Shown in pieces: positions 1 to 5,590 of a stretch of 5,590 nucleotides of DNA. How positions within the stretch are numbered: the first letter of the stretch is position 1; every line of letters begins with the position of its first letter. Source of the DNA: Campylobacteraceae bacterium (lineage in GTDB: Bacteria; Campylobacterota; Campylobacteria; Campylobacterales; Campylobacteraceae); assembly GCA_031290675.1 (NCBI GenBank), contig JAITNC010000200.1, forward strand, positions 1 to 5,590, written 5' to 3'. The notes under the pieces are model-generated. The model made no database searches. It worked only from the letters and a program-made list of their open reading frames with translations, and was not told the origin of the DNA. The translations under genes and the position numbers were made by a program.

Positions 1-102
1 AGCTCCTGTTATTTCTGCTCGTAGCATAGATAGAAGCTCATAGTTTTTTACCTGTTTTTTTAAAGCATTTATAGCACTCAAAAGAGGTTTTTTAATCATC
101 AT
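1..102 (-). CDS. N-terminal 34 codons of an unidentified protein; weakly like nucleotidyltransferase substrate-binding (HI0074/HepT-like) proteins
   Basis: An open frame starts at ATG 102-100 and runs off the left edge without a stop; a second ATG follows at once (99-97). An in-frame TGA lies 15 bases upstream, so the start cannot be further out. The peptide begins MMIKKPLLSAINALKKQ, has a lysine-rich, amphipathic helical look, and later reads LLSMLRAEITGA. From memory, HI0074-type substrate-binding partners of MNT nucleotidyltransferases begin with a similar helix followed by an 'R-A-x-I-x-x-(A/R)-F-E' motif; here the window ends just where F-E would follow. This is suggestive only, because 34 residues are too few for a family call. 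No Shine-Dalgarno sequence is visible before the ATG. The gene is separated from cusS by 119 bases containing repeats, so it is probably not part of the cus operon. Another small helical protein is equally possible. Confidence 0.55.
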   Translation of the reverse strand, partial: MMIKKPLLSAINALKKQVKNYELLSMLRAEITGA

Positions 103-122
103 AGTTGGCTTGTTTCAACTAT
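101..122 (-). promoter_or_regulatory. Perfect 7-bp dyad overlapping the start codon of the leftmost gene
   Basis: Arms ATAGTTG and CAACTAT (positions 122-116 and 107-101 on the minus strand) are exact inverted repeats separated by 8 bases. The downstream arm includes the A and T of the ATG at 102-100. As DNA it could be an operator for a dimeric repressor, since a TATAGT -10-like hexamer (123-118) overlaps the upstream arm. As RNA it would form a small hairpin hiding the start codon. The dyad is seen directly; both roles are inferred. Confidence 0.4.
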
Positions 123-146
123 AAAGGCAAGCAAACCACCTATACA
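118..146 (-). promoter_or_regulatory. Weak candidate promoter for the leftmost gene
   Basis: On the minus strand a -10-like TATAGT (123-118) lies 17 bases after TGTATA (146-141), which matches TTGACA at only three of six positions. Predicted transcription would begin near 111, giving a leader of about 9 bases before the ATG at 102. The -10 overlaps the upstream arm of the 7-bp dyad. A chance match is quite possible in this AT-rich gap. Confidence 0.22.
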
Positions 147-160
147 GCGATGTTTACTTG
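128..160 (-). repeat. Imperfect inverted repeat between cusS and the leftmost gene
   Basis: Arms CAAGTAAAC (160-152) and GTTTGCTTG (136-128) on the minus strand pair over 9 bp with one G-U wobble in RNA, around a 15-base loop. It lies 62 bases past the cusS stop and upstream of the next start. What follows (CCTTTATAG) has no U-tract, so it is not a standard intrinsic terminator. It could be an mRNA 3'-end structure, an operator, or chance. No better terminator candidate is visible in the gap. Confidence 0.3.
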
Positions 161-188
161 ATATTTTAGCCTCTCTTTTTGAGTATTA

Positions 189-233
189 CGCCCAGCATGA
201 CAATGGGGGGTGCTTCGCTCCTCACGATGACAA
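189..233 (-). repeat. Short dispersed-repeat-like element at the 3' end of cusS
   Basis: Read on the minus strand, 231-213 is GTCATCGTGAGGAGCGAAG, followed by a run of six C (210-205) and then ATTGTCATGCTGGGCG (204-189). From memory, the first block is very close to the GTCATTGCGAGGAGCGAAGC core scattered through intergenic DNA of many bacterial genomes, and 'GTCATGCTGG' resembles the start of another common dispersed repeat. Only one copy is present here, so the repeat call rests on recognition and not on copies in the window. The element overlaps the last cusS codons and supplies its TGA (224-222). No transposase is nearby. Confidence 0.5.
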
Positions 234-1625
234 AAAATGCGAGTGAAATTTCACAACAAAAGCCACCACGCCATCTTGATAATCAACAAAAATCTCGCCT
301 TTGTGCGCCGATACTATTGATTTGACTATCGCCAAGCCTATGCCGCTGCCGCCGCTTTTTCTATTTCTCGCGTTGTCCAAGCGGTAGAAGCGGTCAAAGA
401 TGCGCTCTATGTTCTCTTTGGTCAGCGCAAGTGTGGAGATGTTTGATATTTTCAGCACGCTTTGGTTGGCTTCTTTGGATAGACGTATGGAGATTTCGCT
501 GTTTTCTTTTGCGTAATTTATCGCATTTGAGAGTAGATTTGAGAGGCAGCGTTTTATCATATCTTTGTTGCCGTAGATGAGAGGAGCGTCGCCGGAAAGC
601 GTTATTTGCACGCCTTTCTCCTCCGCCAATATGCCAAAATACTCCACCAGCGCAGATGTTTGCCGGCGCAAATCCACTTCATCTTTTGTGATGCTCTCTT
701 TTTCGCATCTTGATAAAAACAGCATATCGTTTATCATCTTGGACATTCGCTCAATCTCCTCAAGGTTTGAGTAGAGTATCTCTCTGTATTCGTTGGCATC
801 GCGTGTTTTGTTCAGTATGATTTGGGTCTGCGTGATGAGGCTGCTGATGGGGGTGCGCAGTTCGTGCGCTATGTCGGCGGAAAAATTTGACTGCCGCTTG
901 AAAACGTCTTCTATGTTTTCTATCATCGTGTTGAACGAGCGTATGAGGCTTTTGAACTCGTCGGGAGCGGCTTTTTCGTCTATTCTTGTGTTGAGGCGCT
1001 CGGAGGTTATCTCTTTTATCTTTTCGCTGATGGTTTTGACAGGTTTGAAGCTAAAGTATATCACCAAAAACGATACAAAAACTGTAATGAAACACGCTAT
1101 GAGCGCGGAGAGCCACAAGCTCATTCTAAAATGCCGTATGTAGTGCTGGTGAAAGTTGATGTTCATTCCCGTGATGATTTTGGTGGCAAATTTATCGTCC
1201 GTGAACGTTGAGATGAGTATGCGGTAGTCGTTTTGACCGTCATTCCAGACTTGCGGCATGTCGGCGTTTGAGCGGGCGTTTTTCAAGATAAGTGCGATGA
1301 GAGCGCCGTTGTCCTTCTCGGAAAGATAGAGCGTTTGGGCGTTTTTGTCCTCAAGATAGATAAAGATATTTGGGTGAGCGGATATGACAGGGCTTAACGC
1401 TTGAGCGATATCATCTCTGTCCTTTACGTCTTGCAGAGTATCTTGAACTGCCGCTACGCTTAAGCCCAGCTCAGACATATCCATCTCAACAAAGTGCGTT
1501 TTGGCGGTGTGTTCTATGTAAAGTCCGAAGCACAAAAATATCAAAACAGCGGTAAGTCCTACAAATATTATCAGCCTCACGACCATAGAGCAGGGTATAA
1601 AACTGAACGGGTTTTTGTCTGTCAT
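222..1625 (-). CDS. cusS: CusS-like copper/silver sensor histidine kinase
   Basis: Inner-membrane sensor kinase of 467 aa that should detect periplasmic Cu(I)/Ag(I) and phosphorylate CusR. Visible order: TM1 about 15-37, periplasmic sensor about 38-167, TM2 about 168-193, HAMP about 194-246, H-box [13 protein letters not shown] with the phosphoacceptor His254, N-box [10 protein letters not shown] (Asn367), F-box IFDRFYRLD (409-417) and G-box [10 protein letters not shown] (425-434). The sensor keeps H44-F45 and FHQHY (His159), matching E. coli CusS His42/Phe43 and His176 as I recall them. It lacks the E. coli Met/His-rich loop, and Pro85 stands at the Ser84 position. The G1 region reads ISNIST, without the DxGxG glycines; E. 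coli CusS is itself atypical there (VENPG). The ATG overlaps the cusR stop by 4 bases (ATGA), with a modest GGAA at 1634-1631. The final residues and the stop come from a repeat-like element. CusS-family membership is secure; metal specificity is inferred. Confidence 0.93.
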   Translation of the reverse strand: MTDKNPFSFIPCSMVVRLIIFVGLTAVLIFLCFGLYIEHTAKTHFVEMDMSELGLSVAAVQDTLQDVKDRDDIAQALSPVISAHPNIFIYLEDKNAQTLYLSEKDNGALIALILKNARSNADMPQVWNDGQNDYRILISTFTDDKFATKIITGMNINFHQHYIRHFRMSLWLSALIACFITVFVSFLVIYFSFKPVKTISEKIKEITSERLNTRIDEKAAPDEFKSLIRSFNTMIENIEDVFKRQSNFSADIAHELRTPISSLITQTQIILNKTRDANEYREILYSNLEEIERMSKMINDMLFLSRCEKESITKDEVDLRRQTSALVEYFGILAEEKGVQITLSGDAPLIYGNKDMIKRCLSNLLSNAINYAKENSEISIRLSKEANQSVLKISNISTLALTKENIERIFDRFYRLDNARNRKSGGSGIGLAIVKSIVSAHKGEIFVDYQDGVVAFVVKFHSHFLSS

Positions 1626-2296
1626 CTAAGTTCCAAGATGTAGCCCATTCCACGCACCGTGTGTATCAGTTTGTCGTCAAAATCGCTGTCTATCTTGCCT
1701 CGCAGTCGCTTTATCGCCACGTCTATGACGTTTGTATCGCTGTCAAAATTCATATCCCAGACATTTGACGCTATGAGCGACCTCGTAACGACCTCGCCTT
1801 GATGGAGGAGCAAAAACTCAAGCAGTAAAAACTCTTTGCCCGTGAGGTCTATGCGTTTGTCGCCTCTGGTAACTCGCCTTTTCGCCAAATCCACGACCAT
1901 ATCGCCTACGTCTATCTTGCTTGCTTGTATCTCTTTGCCGCCTCGCCTTAGAAGCGTTCGCACTCTGGCTAAAACTTCGGCGAAGTCAAAAGGTTTTGCA
2001 AGGTAGTCGTCCGCACCCATATCAAGCCCTTTGACTTTGTCCTCTGTTTTGCTAAGAGCGCTAAGCAGCAAAATAGGCGTGGAGTTGTCGGCGTCCCTGA
2101 TGATTTTCACAAGAGTTAGACCATCAACGTTTGGCAGCATGATGTCCAATATCATCAAATCGTACCGCTCGCTCGTCGCCAAATGCTGTCCGTCAAGCCC
2201 GTCGTGCGTCAGGTCAACGACAAAGCCGGCTTCTTCCAACCCTTTTTTGAGGTAACTTCCAAGTTTTATCTCGTCTTCAACTATTAGTATTTTCAT
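1622..2296 (-). CDS. cusR: CusR-like response regulator (OmpR/PhoB family)
   Basis: Cytoplasmic two-component regulator of 224 aa, a normal length for the family. The receiver domain (about 1-118) shows the acidic pair Glu7/Asp8, phosphoacceptor Asp51 in DIMLP, Ser79 at the conserved Ser/Thr position and Lys101 in AKPF. The C-terminal winged helix (about 126-222) has the expected [10 protein letters not shown] segment, the recognition-helix region [17 protein letters not shown] (186-202) and the closing [10 protein letters not shown]. It is coupled to cusS by a 4-base overlap and lies 13 bases after cusA, so it probably responds to CusS and activates the efflux genes. The start is fixed by the canonical MKILIVEDE opening. 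No Shine-Dalgarno sequence precedes it: the 13-base gap is TATAATAAATCTT, which suggests coupling to cusA translation or a leaderless transcript. The close relative PcoR/CopR is an alternative name; the neighbours favour CusR. Confidence 0.93.
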   Translation of the reverse strand: MKILIVEDEIKLGSYLKKGLEEAGFVVDLTHDGLDGQHLATSERYDLMILDIMLPNVDGLTLVKIIRDADNSTPILLLSALSKTEDKVKGLDMGADDYLAKPFDFAEVLARVRTLLRRGGKEIQASKIDVGDMVVDLAKRRVTRGDKRIDLTGKEFLLLEFLLLHQGEVVTRSLIASNVWDMNFDSDTNVIDVAIKRLRGKIDSDFDDKLIHTVRGMGYILELR

Positions 2297-2312
2297 AAGA
2301 TTTATTATACTA
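2297..2312 (-). promoter_or_regulatory. Possible internal promoter (TATAAT) in the cusA-cusR gap
   Basis: The 13 bases between the cusA TAG and the cusR ATG begin with a perfect TATAAT (2309-2304). Normal spacing would place the transcription start near 2297, one base before the ATG, giving a leaderless cusRS mRNA. No TTGACA-like -35 is present at 17 bases (ACAAAA at 2332-2327); the upstream stretch is A/T-rich, as is common for Campylobacterota housekeeping promoters. AT-rich chance is the main alternative. Confidence 0.35.
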
Positions 2313-5300
2313 AAATTTTTGCTGTTTTTTGTATTGGAGAGTTTTGATAAGTTTATAAGCCGCCGGAATGATAAACATAGACAAAAGCGGCGCGGTTATC
2401 ATACCTCCGACCATTGGTGCGGCTATGCGGCTCATGATCTCAGAGCCTGCGCCGTGTCCGAGCAAGATAGGCATAAGTCCCGCTACTATCACCGTAACCG
2501 TCATAGCTTTCGGGCGCACTCTTAGAACCGCCCCTTCTATCAACGCTTCGTCAAGCTCTTTTGGGCTCATCGTTTTCGCTCCCAAAGTGCTCAGGCGGTT
2601 TTCTATGGCGTGTTTGAGATATATGAGCATGACTATGCCAAACTCAGCCGCCACGCCCGCCAACGCTATAAAACCCACGCCTGTTGCGACCGAGAAGTTG
2701 TACCCCTGCGCATACAAAAACCAAAAACTTCCTATCAGCGCAAAAGGAATCGTCAAAATAATCAAAAACGCCTCTTCCACACGCCGAAACGCCAGATATA
2801 ACAAAATAAATATGATGGCAAGTGTGAGCGGTATCATAAGTCTTAGCTTTTCGTTGGCTTTTTGCAGCAGCTCAAACTGCCCCGTGAAAGAGATGCTCAC
2901 GGCGGTATTTTTGATATTTTCACTCATCAAAGCACGCAAATCGTTCACGACCGACACCATATCACGCCCTCTCGCGTCTATGTAGACCCAAGCGGCAGGG
3001 CGGGCGTTTTCGGACTTGAGCATGGACGCGCCAAGCGAGATATTTATATCCGCCACACTCCCGAGCGTTATCTGCTCTTTGTTTGGCGTCAAAATGGGGA
3101 GTTTTTTGAGGTTGCTGACGCTATCACGCCAATTTTGAGTGTAGCGCATATTTATGGGGTATCTCGCCACGCCTTCGACGCTCTCGCCGATATTTTCGCC
3201 GCCTATGGCTGATGAGACAAACAGCTGCACATCGCCCACACTCATGCCGTATCTCGCCGCTTTTTCTTTGTCTATGTCTACATTGATGTATCGTCCGGAG
3301 CCCAACCTCTCAGCAAGTGCCGAAAATACGCCGTCCACTTGTCTGCTCAAGACCTCCACTTGCGAGGCTACTTTGTCTATCTCGTCTACATTTAACCCTG
3401 ATATTTTGATAGCGATAGGGCTTTTGACGCCCGTTGAGAGCATATCTATGCGGCTTCTGATGGGCGGCACCCAGAGGTTCGCCACGCCGGCAAATCGCAC
3501 CCGCTCATCAAGTTCTTTGATGATTTTGTCCATATCCATACCCTCTCGCCACTCGCTTTGAGGTTTGAGCTTGACGACGGTTTCTATCATAGATATCGGG
3601 GCGGGGTCGGTCGCTGTTTCCGCACGTCCCGCTTTGCCAAATACCCTCTCAACCTCAGGCACGCTTTTGATGAGTTTGTCGCTGTTTTGAAGCAGTTTGG
3701 CGGCTTGTGCGGGCGAGATACCCGGCAGCGTTGAGGGCATATACAAAAGCCCACCTTCGTTTATCTGCGGCAAAAACTCCCCGCCTATCTTTTGGAGCGG
3801 AAATATCACGCTCAAAAGTGTGAGAAAAGCCGCAAATATCGTGATTTTGGGGTAGCGCAAGACCTTTTTTAGAAGCGGGTTGTATATCTTGATAAGAAAT
3901 CTGTTTAGGGGATTTTTGACCTCATCGGGGATTTTGCCTCTTATCCAAAAACCCATCAGCAGAGGTATCGCTACGATAGAGAGCAGCGCCGCACCCGCCA
4001 TAGCGTAAGTCTTTGTGAACGCCAGCGGAGCGAAGAGTTTGCCCTCTTGACCCTCAAGCGTAAATATCGGAATAAAAGAGAGCGTTATGATGAGAAGACT
4101 GATAAAAAGAGCCGGAGCAACTTCAATGGACGCCTGTGTGATGATGTCCCAGCGGGTGGGGTTGTTGAGAGTTTGGTTTGGGTTTTCGTGCGCCCATTTT
4201 TCAAGCTTTTTGTGAGCGTTTTCTACCATAACTACCGCTGCGTCCACCATAGCGCCTACTGCTATCGCTATGCCGCCAAGCGACATAATGTTGGCGTTTA
4301 TGCCTTGATAGCGCATGATGATAAATGAGATAAAAAGCCCCAAAGGCAGCGATATGATAGCCACGAGAGCTGAGCGGGCGTGCTGCAAAAACAGTGCGCA
4401 CACGAGTGCTACGATGATGAACTCCTCTATGAGTTTTGTTGTGAGATTTGCCAAAGCGGCGTCTATCAGCTCGCTCCTGTCGTACGTCGTCACTACCTCC
4501 ACGCCATCAGGGAAACTCGGTCTTAACTGCTCAAGTTTTTGTTTGATTTGCGATATAACTTCTCTCGCATTTTCGCCTGAGCGAATGAGCACGATACCGC
4601 CCGCCACTTCGCCCTCGCCGTTAAATTCGGCTATGCCTCGCCGCATTTGTGCGCCGATTTGCACTCTGGCTACATCTTTGAGGTATATCGGCACGCCGTT
4701 TTTGAGCATCAAAAAGATATTGTTAAAATCCTCCAAAGAGCTCAAATATCCACGAGCTCTGACCATATACTCGGCTTCTGAAAGCTCAACTATGGAGCCT
4801 CCCGCTTCTTGGTTTGAACTCTCCACCGCTTCGCTGATTTCGTCCAGAGTGATGCCGTACTGCGAGAGTTTCAAGGGGTCTACATATATCTGATACTGTT
4901 TTACCACGCCGCCAAGCGACGCTACTTCGGAAACATTTGGTATGCTCTTGAGTTCAAACTTCAAAAACCAATCCTGAAACGAGCGCAACTCTGCCAAGTC
5001 GTGTCCCCCGCTTTTGTCTACAAGGGCGTATTCGTATATCCAGCCTATGCCTGTGGCGTCGGGGCCTATCTTGGGGGTAACATTTTTGGGCAGCTGCACT
5101 TGGCTGAGATACTCCAAAACACGTGACCTCGCCCAATACAAATCCGTCCCGTCCTCAAATATAACATATATAAACGAGCTGCCAAATGTGGAAAATCCGC
5201 GTACTGTTTTTGCGGCAGGTACTGATAAAAGGGCTGTTGAGAGTGGATATGTTATCTCGTTTTCAACTATCATGGGGGCTTGTCCGTCGTAGTCAGTCTG

Positions 5301-5447
5301 CACGATGACTTGCACGTCCGAGAGGTCTGGCAGTGCGTCTACGGAAGTGTTGATGAGTGAATAGAGCCCAAAAACGCTCAAAAACACAAGCGCTATGATG
5401 ACCAAAAATCGGTTGGCTATGGAGCGTTTGACTATCCACTCTATCAC
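2310..5447 (-). CDS. cusA: CusA-like Cu(I)/Ag(I) RND efflux pump, inner-membrane proton antiporter
   Basis: Complete heavy-metal-efflux RND transporter of 1045 aa (E. coli CusA is 1047 as I recall). It should form a trimer that takes Cu(I)/Ag(I) and passes it to a CusC-type channel through CusB. TM1 is about 14-31, the first periplasmic porter region about 40-335, TM2-6 about 336-502, TM7 about 533-551, the second porter region about 555-870, and TM8-12 about 871-1030. Signature blocks include [28 protein letters not shown] and [11 protein letters not shown]. The metal-site methionines Met570, Met620 and Met669 match E. coli 573/623/672. The proton-relay residues Asp402, Glu935 and Lys980 match 405/939/984. 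Relay methionines 268, 388, 400, 407, 483, 498 and 1005 are kept, but the E. coli Met755 position is Asn752. The start is GTG (5447-5445), overlapping the cusB stop by 4 bases, and the MIEWIVKRS opening matches the family. Cu(I)/Ag(I) specificity is far better supported than Co/Zn/Cd (CzcA). Confidence 0.96.
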   Translation of the reverse strand: MIEWIVKRSIANRFLVIIALVFLSVFGLYSLINTSVDALPDLSDVQVIVQTDYDGQAPMIVENEITYPLSTALLSVPAAKTVRGFSTFGSSFIYVIFEDGTDLYWARSRVLEYLSQVQLPKNVTPKIGPDATGIGWIYEYALVDKSGGHDLAELRSFQDWFLKFELKSIPNVSEVASLGGVVKQYQIYVDPLKLSQYGITLDEISEAVESSNQEAGGSIVELSEAEYMVRARGYLSSLEDFNNIFLMLKNGVPIYLKDVARVQIGAQMRRGIAEFNGEGEVAGGIVLIRSGENAREVISQIKQKLEQLRPSFPDGVEVVTTYDRSELIDAALANLTTKLIEEFIIVALVCALFLQHARSALVAIISLPLGLFISFIIMRYQGINANIMSLGGIAIAVGAMVDAAVVMVENAHKKLEKWAHENPNQTLNNPTRWDIITQASIEVAPALFISLLIITLSFIPIFTLEGQEGKLFAPLAFTKTYAMAGAALLSIVAIPLLMGFWIRGKIPDEVKNPLNRFLIKIYNPLLKKVLRYPKITIFAAFLTLLSVIFPLQKIGGEFLPQINEGGLLYMPSTLPGISPAQAAKLLQNSDKLIKSVPEVERVFGKAGRAETATDPAPISMIETVVKLKPQSEWREGMDMDKIIKELDERVRFAGVANLWVPPIRSRIDMLSTGVKSPIAIKISGLNVDEIDKVASQVEVLSRQVDGVFSALAERLGSGRYINVDIDKEKAARYGMSVGDVQLFVSSAIGGENIGESVEGVARYPINMRYTQNWRDSVSNLKKLPILTPNKEQITLGSVADINISLGASMLKSENARPAAWVYIDARGRDMVSVVNDLRALMSENIKNTAVSISFTGQFELLQKANEKLRLMIPLTLAIIFILLYLAFRRVEEAFLIILTIPFALIGSFWFLYAQGYNFSVATGVGFIALAGVAAEFGIVMLIYLKHAIENRLSTLGAKTMSPKELDEALIEGAVLRVRPKAMTVTVIVAGLMPILLGHGAGSEIMSRIAAPMVGGMITAPLLSMFIIPAAYKLIKTLQYKKQQKF

Positions 5448-5590
5448 GGTTTTGTCACCTCGCCGCTTTTGAGGCGCTCAAGCGCACCTGCTATATTTGC
5501 TTCGGAGTCTATCAAAAACACGCCGCTTGAAACAACGCTCTCATTTTCGCTTAAGCCCGAAACAGCCGTCTGCGAGTTCGCCTCTCCTAA
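5444..5590 (-). CDS. cusB: CusB-like periplasmic adaptor, C-terminal 48 residues only
   Basis: This is the 3' end of a membrane-fusion protein that links CusA to the outer-membrane channel and hands metal to the pump. The frame is open from the right edge to TGA 5446-5444. It reads [20 protein letters not shown] and ends [13 protein letters not shown] recall E. coli CusB ending with nearly the same [21 protein letters not shown] block. This is the membrane-proximal end of the protein. The N-terminal metal-binding methionines, lipoyl and hairpin domains are outside the window and cannot be judged. The stop overlaps the cusA GTG by 4 bases, and the last codons include the cusA ribosome-binding site. 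It lacks the His-rich tail (THAH) that I recall at the E. coli C-terminus. Confidence 0.9.
   Translation of the reverse strand, partial: LGEANSQTAVSGLSENESVVSSGVFLIDSEANIAGALERLKSGEVTKP
5455..5461 (-). promoter_or_regulatory. Ribosome-binding site for cusA
   Basis: GAGGTGA (5461-5455 on the minus strand) lies 7 bases before the GTG at 5447 and pairs well with the 16S 3' end. It is embedded in the last codons of cusB and, together with the GTGA overlap and the MIEWIVKRS opening, fixes the GTG start. Confidence 0.75.

Noticed and set aside
127..144. Sigma-54-like GG-N10-GC on the minus strand upstream of the leftmost gene
   Set aside because: Only the GG/GC spacing and TTGC match; the left half lacks the TGGCAC pattern, and there is no enhancer-site evidence.
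205..210. Run of six G as a phase-variable tract
   Set aside because: It is short, lies between genes inside the repeat-like element, and is not positioned to switch a reading frame or a clear promoter.
197..233. Two ATGACAA motifs (197-203 and 227-233) resembling CusR box half-sites
   Set aside because: They are in the same orientation and 23 bases apart, while the CusR box as I recall it is an inverted repeat with a 2-base spacer. Both belong to the repeat-like element and lie at the 3' end of the operon.
793..1143. Plus-strand open frame (116 codons) opposite the cusS HAMP and H-box region
   Set aside because: The reverse frame of conserved kinase codons, with no support as a gene of its own.
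2368..2985. Long plus-strand open frame (205 codons) opposite cusA
   Set aside because: It lies wholly antisense to a highly conserved part of cusA, has a low-complexity Ser/Ile/Pro-rich product and no recognisable domain; it is a shadow of cusA codon bias.
4315..4893. Plus-strand open frame (192 codons) opposite the N-terminal half of cusA
   Set aside because: Same reasoning: antisense to conserved transporter sequence, Ser-rich product and no recognisable motif.
5444..5447. The cusB/cusA overlap as a possible frameshift fusing adaptor and pump
   Set aside because: cusB ends at its usual C-terminal block and cusA begins at its usual N-terminus with its own GAGGTGA site; this is an ordinary GTGA coupling overlap.

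Overview
The window holds most of a copper/silver (Cus-type) efflux locus from a Gram-negative bacterium. All recognisable genes lie on the minus strand, so the locus reads from right to left. The proteins closely resemble E. coli Cus proteins as I recall them. G+C is roughly mid-40s per cent by eye (not counted), and the protein style and AT-rich promoter-like spots would fit Campylobacterota. That placement is a guess; the sequence firmly shows only a diderm (Gram-negative) bacterium.

Layout, in the direction of transcription. 5590-5444: last 48 codons of cusB, the periplasmic adaptor, cut by the window edge. 5447-2310: complete cusA, the heavy-metal RND pump (1045 aa, GTG start). 2296-1622: cusR, an OmpR-type response regulator. 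1625-222: cusS, its membrane sensor kinase. cusB/cusA and cusR/cusS each overlap by 4 bases, and cusA and cusR are 13 bases apart, so this looks like one cusBARS transcription unit. A cusC-like outer-membrane channel and a cusF-like chaperone, if present, would lie beyond the right edge.

The 119-base gap at 221-103 carries a short dispersed-repeat-like sequence that also supplies the cusS stop codon, a 9-bp inverted repeat, and a perfect 7-bp dyad over the start codon of the next gene. That gene (102-1) runs off the left edge. Only 34 codons are visible; they weakly resemble the start of nucleotidyltransferase substrate-binding (HI0074/HepT-like) proteins.

How the genes work together: CusS senses periplasmic Cu(I)/Ag(I) and phosphorylates CusR, which should activate the operon. 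CusB and CusA, with an outer-membrane channel, then expel the metal using the proton gradient. The system is a known one. The points worth a second look are local: a regulator pair inside the pump operon with a possible leaderless internal promoter, substitutions at metal-site positions in CusA and CusS, the repeat-derived cusS end, and the dyad over the start of the leftmost gene.
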